Source: Lactarius indigo
Taxonomy: Eukaryota; Basidiomycota; Agaricomycetes; Russulales; Russulaceae
Reading direction: 5' to 3'
Assembly (NCBI GenBank): GCA_025766275.1
Contig: JAFKAC010000082.1
Coordinates: 117,001 to 181,000 of the forward strand
DNA: 64,000 bases
Numbering within the stretch: position 1 is the stretch's first letter; each line of letters begins with the position of its first letter. Below are positions 22,701 through 32,597 of this stretch, in pieces. Under the pieces are notes generated by a model. That model saw only the letters and a list, made by a program, of their open reading frames with translations. It was not told the origin of the DNA and did no database searches. A program made the position numbers and the translations under genes.

Positions 22701-25039
22701 GAGTGTTTGGTTCGGGTGCATATGTCCATATCCCTGAGGCTCGCCGGGTTAATAAACTTTCCCCTAAAAGCGAACTCATGATCTACCTTGGTAGAGGATC
22801 TGGGATGAAGGCTGATGTCTTCATGCGTACACCCAATACCTTGTTCTATTCGGACAAAGCACTCTTTGATGAAGGACTATTTCCTAAGTGTCCTTCTGAC
22901 AGCGTCAGGAGTAAACCTAAAGGCGTAACTCAGTTAGATGATACAGCTTCAGATGATGAGCTGTCTGTAGACGATACCACTCCTGGTGTTGATGACGACC
23001 CTCCACCTGAGCCTCCAAAATGGAGATGCGCTCCCCAGCCTGTTGGGCCTGGACCTCCCAGTACATCTACTGGAGGTACTGGATCGCTGCTACCTCCGCC
23101 TTTACCGCCGCAACCTGTACCAGGTCCTAGTCAACCTAGGAGAACAGTGCGTACAAGGAAACCCACTTCTCGTCCAGATAATGTCTATGGAGATAGGCCT
23201 CCTACTACGATAATTCGTGACATTGAGCGGACTCGCACATGGCGACAATTGACTGGTGACCAGCCGAGTAGCTCTCGGTTGCGTTCATGTCAAGATCAGA
23301 CCGTACCAGGAGATTTTCCTGAGCAACCTGAGTCTGGTCCTTCTAGTGCACCAGGTGATAATCCGCACCTTTCGGATGATGAAGTAGAGCAACAATTGCT
23401 CGCCCGCCTTGCTCAGGAAGGGGGAGTCAAATTTCTAGATCTTCTGCTTGCCAAAGCAGTTTCACCAATAGATCTAGACGCACCTGATACCTCTAATATT
23501 CGTGAATGGACCTATCGGGACATTCTTAAAATGCCAAGTGACTCTCAGGAGGAGTGGCGTAATGCATGCAAAGAGAAACTTGCTTCCCTTCGCAATCGCA
23601 AAGTCTACGAACTTGTTAACCCGCCGAAAGGCAGAAAGGTTATCAAGAATCGATGGGTATTTGACTTAAAGTCAGATGGTCGAAAGAAAGCCAGGCTAGT
23701 TGCCAAAGGCTTTTCTCAGGTTGAAGGCATTGATTATGACAAAATATTCTCACCTGTGGTACGCTTTGAGACCGTCCGGATGATGCTCGCGCTTACAGTG
23801 CTGAAGGATTGGCACATCTCTGGACTGGACGTCAAAACAGCCTTCCTATATGGAGACCTCGATGAGGAACTCTACATGGAACAACCTGAAGGGTTTAAAA
23901 TCCCTGGCCAACAAAACAAAGTGATGCACCTTAGAAAAGCCATCTATGGACTTAAACAAGCTGCTCTTGCTTGGTGGAGAGCGCTGGATAAATCCATGGG
24001 CACTCTAAGTTGTACACGTCTACAATCAGACTCAGGTCTGTTTGTAAATGAGGATAAAACAATTGTAGTAATTGTCTACGTCGATGATGTCCTCTTCCTC
24101 GGGAAACATAAAAAACATATTGATTCCCTGAAGCAGCGCTTCATGAGAATCTGGGAATGCAGAGACCTTGGTGATACCAAAGAGTTTCTTCGAATGCGCA
24201 TACTACATTCTAAAGGTAGAATCCTGATCGATCAACAGGATTACCTTCAGAAAGTGTTGCAGCGCTTCAAACTGATTAATGCCAAATCAGTATCCACTCC
24301 ACTACCGGAAGGGTATCATCCTACCCCTAATAAGGGAACTGCATCTCCAGATCTCCGCGCTTCATACCAACAAGTGATAGGATCACTCCTATACATTATG
24401 ATTGGTACGTGACCGGATATTGCCTATGCTGTTACCAAAATGGCGCAGTTTGCCACCAACCCATCAGAAGACCATTTAAAGTGTGCTCTTTACATATGCC
24501 GCTACTTACTTGGTACTTCAAACTATGCCTTAGTCTATGACGGCAAGAGTGATGCTGGTATAATAGCATATGCAGATTCCAACTGGGCTTCAGACCCAGT
24601 TACCAGGAAGTCCACTACAGGCTACTTAGTAAAAATGGCAAATGGAATATTTTGCTGGAATTCGAGAGCACAAAAGTCAATTGCGCTCTCTTCCACTGAA
24701 GCAGAATATATGTCGCTGTGTGATACAAGCAGACAATTGGTTTGGATACGATCGCTCTTTCATGAGCTTGGAATAAATTTAGAACCAATTCCATTATGCG
24801 GAGATAATCAAGGCTCCATATTCCTATCTTCTAATCCGGTTCAAGAAAAACAGATTAAACACATTGATTTACGTCACCACTACATATGTGAAGTAATCCG
24901 TGATAAGAAGATAGAATTATTCTTTATAGAAGGAGCTGAGAACCCCGCCGATCTTTTTACTAAGAACCTGGGTCGCATTAAGTTCCTAAAATTCAGGGAA
25001 CAGCTTGGGCTTGAGTTTTCCTCACCTACGCAAGCTTGA
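19787..25039 (+). CDS. Copia Gag-Pol polyprotein, one in-frame TGA
   Basis: ATG 19787 opens a frame of 1750 codons interrupted only by TGA at 24410-24412 (MIGT-stop-PDIAYAV, where related proteins normally have an arginine, so CGA to TGA). Domains are: UBN2-like Gag (residues 1-210), Arg/Gly-rich region near 260 in place of a zinc knuckle, protease LLDSGASAHF (about 605), GAG-pre-integrase HRHLGHPS...CPGC (745-785), integrase core (HSDLKSF 810, SDASGEY 871, NGHAERF 908), RT (FDLKSDGRKKARLVAKGF, YVDDVLF about 1430) and RNase H (ADSNWASD about 1597, SSTEAEYMSL). Without readthrough the copy lacks the end of RT and RNase H. Apart from the TGA it looks intact. Confidence 0.95.
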
Positions 25040-25506
25040 GCAACTTGACCACTATGCCTGAAGGGTAGTAGATAAAAAGGGTTTTTCATAGCTTCTCCGT
25101 GTACATTGCTTCTTCTTTAGAAGTGAGTCACGAACGACTTGCTCTTTTGTCACAAACCATAGAAGTTTATTGAGTCATCTGACTCTAAGCCTCTCATGGT
25201 TTTGTGTCAAACAACCATGGTATCTCTACCAGAAGGAAGTTCACACATCCTGTTCAATCAAGGCGTAGTACGAGAGGTCAAATTGCTCATAAGAAACCGA
25301 GGATCGACGACCATTGTTGGGGAGTAGCGTCTTTACTATGATTTACAAAACCCCTCACAAAAAGGATGTTGCGATGACCCCGCAACCAAATCCCCTATAC
25401 ATCCCTATGACATTTGAGGTTGAGGCCTTTCCAGTCGATGTTTATTACTGATCCTTATGTCTATAGAGTAAGGCTATTGCTTAGAAGCGCTTTACTAGCT
25501 GCACTA

Positions 25507-25518
25507 AGCAAGGGGGAG
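25507..25518 (+). promoter_or_regulatory. Copia polypurine tract
   Basis: AGCAAGGGGGAG immediately before the 3' LTR start at 25519. Confidence 0.8.
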
Positions 25519-25918
25519 TGTTGGAACGTGATAAGTACATAAGGACCTTATCTATAGCAGTTACGACATTACGGTACTATGTTTACCATATTAGGCAAGT
25601 CAGGATACGTATGGTAGTGGGCGTATCATGTCTGGTGATGAGGAGAAGTCTCATGACTGTCTCAGAAGCGCGAAACACATCAGGCGTGTGTAAAAATGCG
25701 ATATTGTGGACGCCTTTCTCATCACTTTTGCGCAAATGGACATGGTGGGGCCATAGAGCATAAATATCCTCCTATGGGGAGGGAGGCGAATACAGAACTT
25801 CACCCCTCTTCACTTGTGCACACTCTCCCCTCTAAAACAGTCTCTCAACCTACTACAAAGGTGAGAACGTCCCTCCTGCATGCTGCGCTTTAGCCTGTAA
25901 GGCTTTTGCTGCGCAACA
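25519..25918 (+). repeat. Copia 3' LTR (400 bp)
   Basis: Identical to the 5' LTR except one transition (ACGTACGG against ACGTATGG). It is followed by the second GAGAA. Confidence 0.95.
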
Positions 25919-26190
25919 GAGAATATGCACACGTGAGGTCTTTATACAAGACCAAAGGCAAGGTGATCACGCAGTGGTACGCTGAGTGGAGAACCAAGAG
26001 GACAAGTTAACATTGGAGAAGAGTAAGGGAAATACAAGAAAATGTGCACCTGAGTGGAGAACCAAGAGGACAAGTTGGTTCCACTCAGGACGCTACATGA
26101 GGGTTTATATACACTGCTGCGGCTGAGTTCGAATTACTATAGAACCTTATTACTAAAGGTACATGTAATAGTAATGAGTCAGACGCTGAC

Positions 26191-26235
26191 AGCGATTGAC
26201 TAATCGCAGACTTCTCATGTGTCGGTCCGTTTAGA
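26191..26235 (+). repeat. MULE left terminal inverted repeat
   Basis: Begins AGCGATTGACTAATCGCAGA. The core TCGCAGACTTC and CGGTCCGTT align with the complement of 30120-30164. Confidence 0.8.
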
Positions 26236-26413
26236 CCGTTTTACCGCAACTCAACTCCAAACTCCGAACACTGTATTTTAAAATATCATTTCATGTCTTT
26301 TCTATTAGTACAAATGAATACAAAATAAATAACGCGTAAACAACGCGTTTTGGTGTGGAATTGTGGAATGCGAGTGCAAGGGAGGGGGGAACAACCCCAA
26401 TGCCCTCCTCATC

Positions 26414-29400
26414 ATGTCCGCCACGTTTGAAATCCCTATCGGTCCTCCCATTATCGAAAACCTTCGCACGTTCCGGACTCCTGGATCTGACAGGCGGCTA
26501 ACTGAAGACCCCGCTACGTCACACCGGTACGGGAGCATTACACATGACCGGAAGCGCGGGAAGATGACACTGGAGTGGGCGAATGAGGAGGAGTTCCTGG
26601 CTTGGCTTGCAGCCGAAGAGTCAGATAAGACTATTGAGCTAGTCGTGAGTCATGTCGTGCATTCCGATTCACCGCTCTGGCGGGCCCGACGTATCTTGAA
26701 GTGCTCGTGGGAATGGACAGGTGGCAGGAGCAAATCTGGCACCACTGCATCCGAGGGGCGGGACAGAAAGATCCCATCAAAGAAGACTGGTTGCCGTTGT
26801 CGGCTAACCATCAAACTTTATCGGCACACTGAGACCATTCTGGGGAAGTACGAGAACGAGCATGATCACCCACTCGGCGACGATAATCTGCGGTTCACCC
26901 GGCTGTCAGACAAGACCAGAGACTTGGTCATGGAATTAGTTCACGTTGGGGTAGATACAAAGGCGATTGTGAGTCCTGCGCCTATCTCGATCCCGCCTGT
27001 TAGTTGACGGTGTCCACCCTAGCTGAAACGCGTGCGCAAGTCTACTAAACAGACAGATCGTGATCATTACATTACAATGCGGGACATCAATCGCATCCAC
27101 CGGATCGTTGGGAATGAGGAGATTTGTCTCGATGACAATGACGCGGTCTCGATTAAAGTCTGGGCCACCCGGCTCCAAGAAGCTGGTGCCGAGATAATCT
27201 TGAAGGATAGGATCGATGCGCCCCCCCCCAGATCTAGACTATCTCCAGATACCTTTATCATGTGCTTACAGACCGAGTTCCAGAAGTCTCAATTCAGGGA
27301 AATTGGGAATAATTTTATTTCTATTGATGCTACCCATAACACTACACAATATGCTGGGCTGCAGCTATACAGTCTGGTGGCCAGGGATTGCTGGGGACAT
27401 GGTACGCGTTGTGTCGCTTCCGCTTATGAAATTCACTAATTCCGTTTGACAGGTGTCCCTGTCGCCTGGATGCTATCGTCAAGCGGGACAGAAGCGACAG
27501 TGGAATTTTTCCTTAATTTCGTAAAGACACGTAGTCCCGACGTAACGCTGGCAATTATCATGAGCGATCGCGACAAGGCGCAGATGAACGCGATCAATAC
27601 CGTATACCCGGAATCAAAATTGCTACTGTGCTGGTGGCACGTGCTGCGCGCAATCCGGATGCACTTCCGCACAGAAGAATTCCTGAAAGTTTGGGAACGC
27701 ATCCAGGAATGGGTGAAGACCTCGGATCAGTCAAAGTTTGATTCCACCTGGGAGTGGATTCAGACCGATTCCTCGGTCCCACAGAGCCTGGTTGACTATC
27801 TCAAGACAAACTGGATGAACATCGTGCCGCTTTGGTCAGGAACACTAAGGCAACAAAGGACCATCTATCAAGAGGGGGACACCAATATGCTAATAGAATC
27901 GTAAGAATACTATCGCACCAGAGATTAGTGAGATCACTCATTATCTTTGTTATCTAGCTACCACCATGTACTGAAATCACACTGGCTAGATGGGAAAAGA
28001 AATCAGCGTGCCGACCACCTGGTCCACACGCTAGTGGTCGACATGCTCCCTCAATACGAAATCCGCGCTCTTCAGCAGAGAAAACAATTTGAAGGCGCGG
28101 ATCTAGCCAAGAAGCGGCGCATGGATATTTTTGCACGAGCACCAGAAATGAGCGCCGACTCCATCCAGTGTCTCGGTAACAAGCACTTCTATGTGCGATC
28201 ATTTTCAGACCTGTCAAAAATGTATTTGGTCGATCTCAGCAATGACGCTTCGTTGGACTTGTCAGAAAATTACCTGATCGAACACGGCAAGGACAAGTGC
28301 GACTGTCCAGACTGGCCCAGAGCCCGGCTATGCAAGCACATTGCTGCTGTCGCACATTTCTCTTCAGATGGTACCATTCAGATCGCACGCACAGCACCAG
28401 AGCCAGACTGGCTCAAACCTGAGGTCCATGAGGGCCCACAGGACACACAAAGCGATGCGAACCCGCCCTCCAATGCAAGCGCGGCCATTTTAGAAAACTT
28501 AATTACCGTCTCTAGAGAGTACCTAAGCGATGGCCCGCCTTCGTCACCAGGGACCGTCTGGAGTCTTCGGCTGGTGGAGTCGCATCTCACGGCTGTAATT
28601 CAAAACTCGCGCGCTTCCCAGAGTCCACTCCCGGATGTCACGGACGCTCTATTTTTGCCTTATTTTTCCGTATTTTTACGGATTTATTTGGAAGAGATAC
28701 GAGTCTCCAACGTTGTGTCAAGACATCCAAGTCCTTATCATTAGATATGATAAGATGGTTAGTCACGTGATGCCAACATGTGCACCCACAAGCACGTGAC
28801 CCTGAGACAGTAACTTCCTTATCGAATGTTACCTCTTTAGGTCACCTTCCTCATTAAGATAGTAGTTTCTCATTGGACGATAAGCAGGGAACATTCTAGA
28901 TAGTTCTAGACTACGTTGTCATAGGGTTGTGACTCATAGATAAGGACACGTCATTGTTCTGTCAGCGTTGATGACTGTGCATCAGTCAGCACAATAGATA
29001 ACGCTATTATTAGACACGACGCGTCAGCATCTGACTCATTACTATTACACTTACCTTTAGTAACAAGGTTCTATAGTAATTCGAACTCAGCCGCAGCATA
29101 GTATATAAACCCTCATGTAGCGTCCTGAGTGGAACCAACTTGTCCTCTTGGTTCTCCACTCAGGTGCGTATTTCTCTTGTACTTCCCTTACTTCTCCAAT
29201 GTTAACTTGTCCTCTTGGTTCTCCACTCAGCGTGCCACTGCGTGATCACCTTGCCTTTGACCTTGTATAAAGGTCTCACGTGTGCATACACTCCGCAGTG
29301 ACTGTACGTTCGGCGCGTGACTTGTCTCCGCGCTAGGCTTGGGTGTGTCCCAGTTCAGTTCGCTAACCTTCACCTTGGTCTAGTTGTAAGCGATAAGTCA

Positions 29401-29911
29401 TACCGCTACACCGGATAGGGAAGACCTCCCGCCTAATCAGCGTACCTGGACTGAGACTGCCGAGCGAATGGGGGCAAAGCAACAGAAGAGATCACGTCCC
29501 ACTGACTCATCGCCCAGTGCTCCAGCAGCCGAACGGATTGGGAAGCTCAATTGCAAGCAACCCCGCATGAAGAACACCGACCCCTACAGTGGAGGGCTTC
29601 GATCTGGCAAGGATGCTGCCCCAGACACGCGCACCGCAGCTCAGAACGCAGACACACGTGCCCGCGTCGCTACCACGACCGATGCCACAGAGGCGCCTCC
29701 CTCTCAGCCCAGCAAACGTTGCAAGCGCGCTAGTACCCCACCGCCGCCTCCTTCTTCCGCGCCTGTGCCCTCGGCTCCATTCATGTGGCACCCCACGAAC
29801 GCTGCTTACCCTCTGCATACTCTCAGGTCCCCGTATCACGCGACATACCCTATGTACTGGCATTATGGCCACTTCCCCCCCTCCCAACCTTACTACCCTA
29901 GCACACAGTAG
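26414..29911 (+). pseudogene. MULE transposase, four exons, split by a solo LTR
   Basis: The start is ATG 26414 (MSATFEIPIGPP). Introns are 26969-27022, 27402-27452 and 27901-27957 (54, 51 and 57 bp, GT...AG, frame kept). The protein has an N-terminal FAR1/WRKY-like zinc-binding part (CRCRLTIKLYRH, YENEHDH), a DDE core (FISIDATHNTTQY, IMSDRDKAQMNAI, CWWHVLRAI) and a SWIM zinc finger (CDCPDWPRARLCKH). A Ser/Pro/Lys-rich tail ends at 29911. The last exon is interrupted at 28636-29410 by a solo LTR flanked by CCGGA; without the LTR and one CCGGA it reads straight through (QSPLPDREDLPPN). No other stop or frameshift is seen, so this copy was intact until the LTR element landed in it. Confidence 0.88.
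28636..29410 (+). repeat. C-family solo LTR inside the MULE transposase
   Basis: 775 bp, TGTCACGG...CCGCTACA, between CCGGA at 28631-28635 and 29411-29415. It contains a TATATAA box at 29102-29108 and, at 29124-29164, a hairpin (CCTGAGTGG...CCACTCAGG). A second copy of the hairpin's right-hand block (AACTTGTCCTCTTGGTTCTC) lies near 29204. It arose from a full insertion followed by LTR-LTR recombination. Confidence 0.95.
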
Positions 29912-30119
29912 ATTACACACTAGAATATCGACTTGTAAAAAAAACGCGTACTTGTTTTGATTAGTTAATGTAATTCCTTTTTAGTGCCTTTCTCAATCAC
30001 CTGACTTGAACCAAAAAAGCGTTCATGTGATCAAATTTATTAGCTAACTATTTGACTTATTTCGATTGTGTAATGAAGAAAACAAATTGTTGAAGCAGAG
30101 GCTCAATTCAAGTTTGACG

Positions 30120-30164
30120 GGGGAACGGACCGGCGCGTGGGAAGTCTGCGAAGAATACGCAACT
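30120..30164 (-). repeat. MULE right terminal inverted repeat
   Basis: The minus strand begins AGTTGCGTATTCTTCGCAGA. It is imperfectly paired to the left end, with identical spacing of the conserved blocks. Confidence 0.8.
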
Positions 30165-30561
30165 GACGCTGACATGTCGTATCTATTAATAGCCTTATCT
30201 TATTGTGCTGACTGATGCACAGTCATTAAGGCTGACAGAACAATGACGTGTCCTTATCTATGAGTCACAACCCTATAACAACGTAGTCTAGAACTATCTA
30301 GAATGTTCCCTGCTTATCGTCCAATGAGAAACTACTATACTAATGAGGAAAGTGCCCTAAGAGGTAATATCCGATAAGGAAGTTCTTATCCCAGGGTCAC
30401 GTGCTTGTGGGTGCACATGTTGGCATCACGTGACTAACTATCTTATCATATCTAATGATAAGGACTTGGACGTTTGAGCACAACATTGGAGGCTTGTATC
30501 TTGGCCAAATAAATCCGTAATAATACAGAAAAATAAGGCGAAAATAGAGCGTCCGTGACAA

Positions 30562-32068
30562 GTGAGTGTATCATTTGAAGTGCTATGAATGGCGTTAATC
30601 GTAAGTCCCTTGTCCTCTTCATCTTCTTCATTGAGGCTAGCCTCTAACAGTAGTTGCGATATTACTCCTTTTCATTCTGTTGCCGTTAGTCCCAAGATGC
30701 CAGATATTAGGCGGTCTGACGTTAGCCCTGGTTTTGCTTCTTCTGATACTGCTGGTGTAGTTGCAGGGGTGCTAATCGTCTCGTTGATTTGTGCAGGTGT
30801 CCATTTCAATCTTGTAAAAGGTGTCCTGTTTTCTTACACCAGAAGCAAAGACCTTCCTTTCAGCATCTCTCCATTTCGGCTAGTTCCTGTGGGGTGCAAG
30901 TCCAGGGAACGTATGTTTGTGTTGCGTCAACTTCCATTGGTATGACTTGGTTGTTTCAACTAGTGATTTTTGGCGGCCGTGATTGCTGGACAGGTAGGGG
31001 CGTTGGTTTCCCAATAGACGCTATACAGTTTGTGATCGTTCAATATCGTTGGACCTCTTCTCGGGCTGCGGATTTCCAATCCTCCATCATTACTGGTATC
31101 TTATTTCGTTTGAAACAAGACACCAGCAGTCCTTTCTGTAGTCCTCGTCAGAATAGGTCGACTGTCCCTTTTGCGGTAGTGTCCCATTCAGCTGCTTCTG
31201 CGAGTTGTTCGAATGTCACAATATACTCATTGATATTGTCCCCTTTCATGGTGAGTGTGGTTAACTTAGCGTACGCGTTTTGTTGACTGAGGGTATCCAT
31301 CCAGGCATTCTGGAAGTTGGTTATGAACTTGTTCCACAGGGTTTCACTCATCTCAGGTATGGGGTTCATTGGATTGTTGATATTTGCCTCTAGTTTTCGA
31401 TCTTGACTCTGATTCCAGCTTTCCACTGCTGGTCCTCTAATTAAGGTGAGTGCCAGTGCAACACATTGGTATGGGCTAACCATGTGCTTGTTTGTTCGGT
31501 TGACTCTCCAGAACTGATTAAACTCATGTAGGAATTGTTGACTTCTGGCTCAGTTACTGTCGAAGAAGTTCAGTGCAGCTCCCTGTAATGGTCCCATCAT
31601 TGTTGCCAGGGAGCCTGTGCCTCCACTTCCACTTCCGCTGGCCATACTAGATGTTGGGTGGGATATGAGTGGGATGGGTGCGGGTTGTGGTGAGCTCCTT
31701 TTCCCTTTTCATTTTGCGATTAGTCATTTATGTTCTGCCCAGTGGTAAGCAGGTGTCAGTGTCACGTGACCTCATACTTTCAGGCCCCAAAGTTGTGGCT
31801 CATCTACACGTGCGTTTGTGTATGTGTACCACCCAGTAGCTTCATAGAAAACTTCGTACCAGAAGTTTTCTTCCTCAACGTATTCGATATCAAGAGCAGG
31901 CTTTGGGTCACGATGGAGGAGATATCCTCTATCCTGGATCCAGTCTATGCTTCCAGTTGTGATGTCCTGTAGGTTATGTATGTTCCTTTGAATAATCAGT
32001 TGTTTTGTTGTTGGATCATTATCTGCTGGTGCTGGTTTGACACAAGTGTATTTCTGTTTGTGTGCCAT
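30562..32068 (-). pseudogene. Gypsy F gag, heavily mutated
   Basis: It starts at ATG 32068 (MAHKQKYTC). The N-terminal domain resembles that of A (DRGYLLHRDPKPALDIEYVE, FWYEVFYEATGWYTY). A Ser/Gly linker follows (MASGSGSGGTGS), then the Gag core (LWNKFITNFQNAWMDTLSQ, INEYIVTFEQLAEAAEWD) and a zinc knuckle in which the last Cys is replaced (CFWCKKTGHLLQD). At least eight stops interrupt it. Unlike A and G, F keeps an ATG at the start of this conserved N-terminal domain. Confidence 0.7.
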
Positions 32069-32186
32069 GTTGACTATGCGCTCTTTTCAAGTCTGCCTGT
32101 GTCCTTTTTATACTGGGAATGCTTTATGCCTCATTCTGTGGCAGAGTATGGTCTACTCTTATGTTATGGTTCCAAGGGACCGTACT

Positions 32187-32597
32187 TGTAATGTCGTCAC
32201 AATGTCAGCTCGACTTGAGCTCGATGAGGCGGTAACCACTTAGCAAATAGTCACAACTGCGCGAAGGCACATGCTCCTAACTCGGTGAATGCGTGAAGGC
32301 ACACTGGTAGGACTTCAGCTACAATCAAAGGGGACTTCCCGAAAGAGAGAGAGAGAGAGAGAGAAAGAGGAACTAAGAGAGGAAAACAGTGACAATTCAA
32401 GAAGACCAAGATGGCATATCTTGGTCTTCGCCAACTACCTTAAATACAAGTCAAGCAGGCTTTCAAGCACTGCTATGAGTCACAGTAAAGTAGCATCCAA
32501 CGTATCGCAGAAACAACTCGAACCCTAATACTACTAGTACCTGTACTAGTATCGAGTCATACCATCAGTCAGCTATCATCACTGTGGGCATAGTACA
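32187..32597 (-). repeat. Gypsy F 5' LTR
   Basis: About 411 bp. On the minus strand it shares with the G LTR the block ATTAGGGTTCGAG, the hairpin around AAGACCAAGAT/ATCTTGGTCTT, a CT-rich microsatellite (GA on the plus strand, about 32344-32366) and the end region CTCAAGTCGAGCT. The ends TGTACTATG...CATTACA are the best guess. Confidence 0.6.

Larger units (their letters stand above)
19010..25918 (+). mobile_element. Young Ty1/Copia retrotransposon, 6909 bp
   Basis: Complete element with 400-bp LTRs differing at one position (C at about 19102, T at the matching site in the 3' LTR), GAGAA target duplication (19005-19009 and 25919-25923), a copia-type primer-binding site, one gag-pol frame broken by a single TGA, and a polypurine tract. 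The order protease, integrase, RT, RNase H defines the Copia class. The leader 19424-19786 holds no gene. The stretch 25040-25506 is 3' untranslated. Confidence 0.95.
26191..30164 (+). mobile_element. MULE (Mutator-like) DNA transposon
   Basis: A 9-bp target duplication GACGCTGAC (26182-26190 and 30165-30173) lies in LTR E. Terminal inverted repeats start AG and share TCGCAGACTTC and CGGTCCGTT at equal distances from both ends. One spliced transposase gene fills the element. A C-family solo LTR sits in the last coding exon; without it the element would be about 3.2 kb. The stretch 29912-30119 is AT-rich and holds no gene. Confidence 0.9.
18887..30561 (-). repeat. C-family LTR (E), split by a Copia element and a MULE
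   Basis: Three pieces, 18887-19009, 25924-26190 and 30174-30561, join to about 778 bp collinear with the 775-bp gypsy C LTR in minus orientation (plus-strand start TGTAGCGG, end CCGTGACA). Copia interrupts it with target repeat GAGAA, and the MULE with GACGCTGAC. Its own flanks (CCTAA before, AGTGA after) are not a target duplication. No gag or PPT of the C family adjoins it, so it is a solo LTR that has lost its original context. Confidence 0.85.
30562..32597 (-). mobile_element. Gypsy F, decayed 5' part
   Basis: Minus-strand remnant with a 5' LTR related to the G LTR, a leader and a gag riddled with stops. It ends abruptly at LTR E (30562), and no pol is seen. It is older than the other elements, judged by the number of stops. 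Confidence 0.7.

Noticed and set aside
26363..26413. MULE transposase starting at the upstream GTG
   Set aside because: An ATG in frame at 26414 precedes the conserved part and needs no special mechanism.
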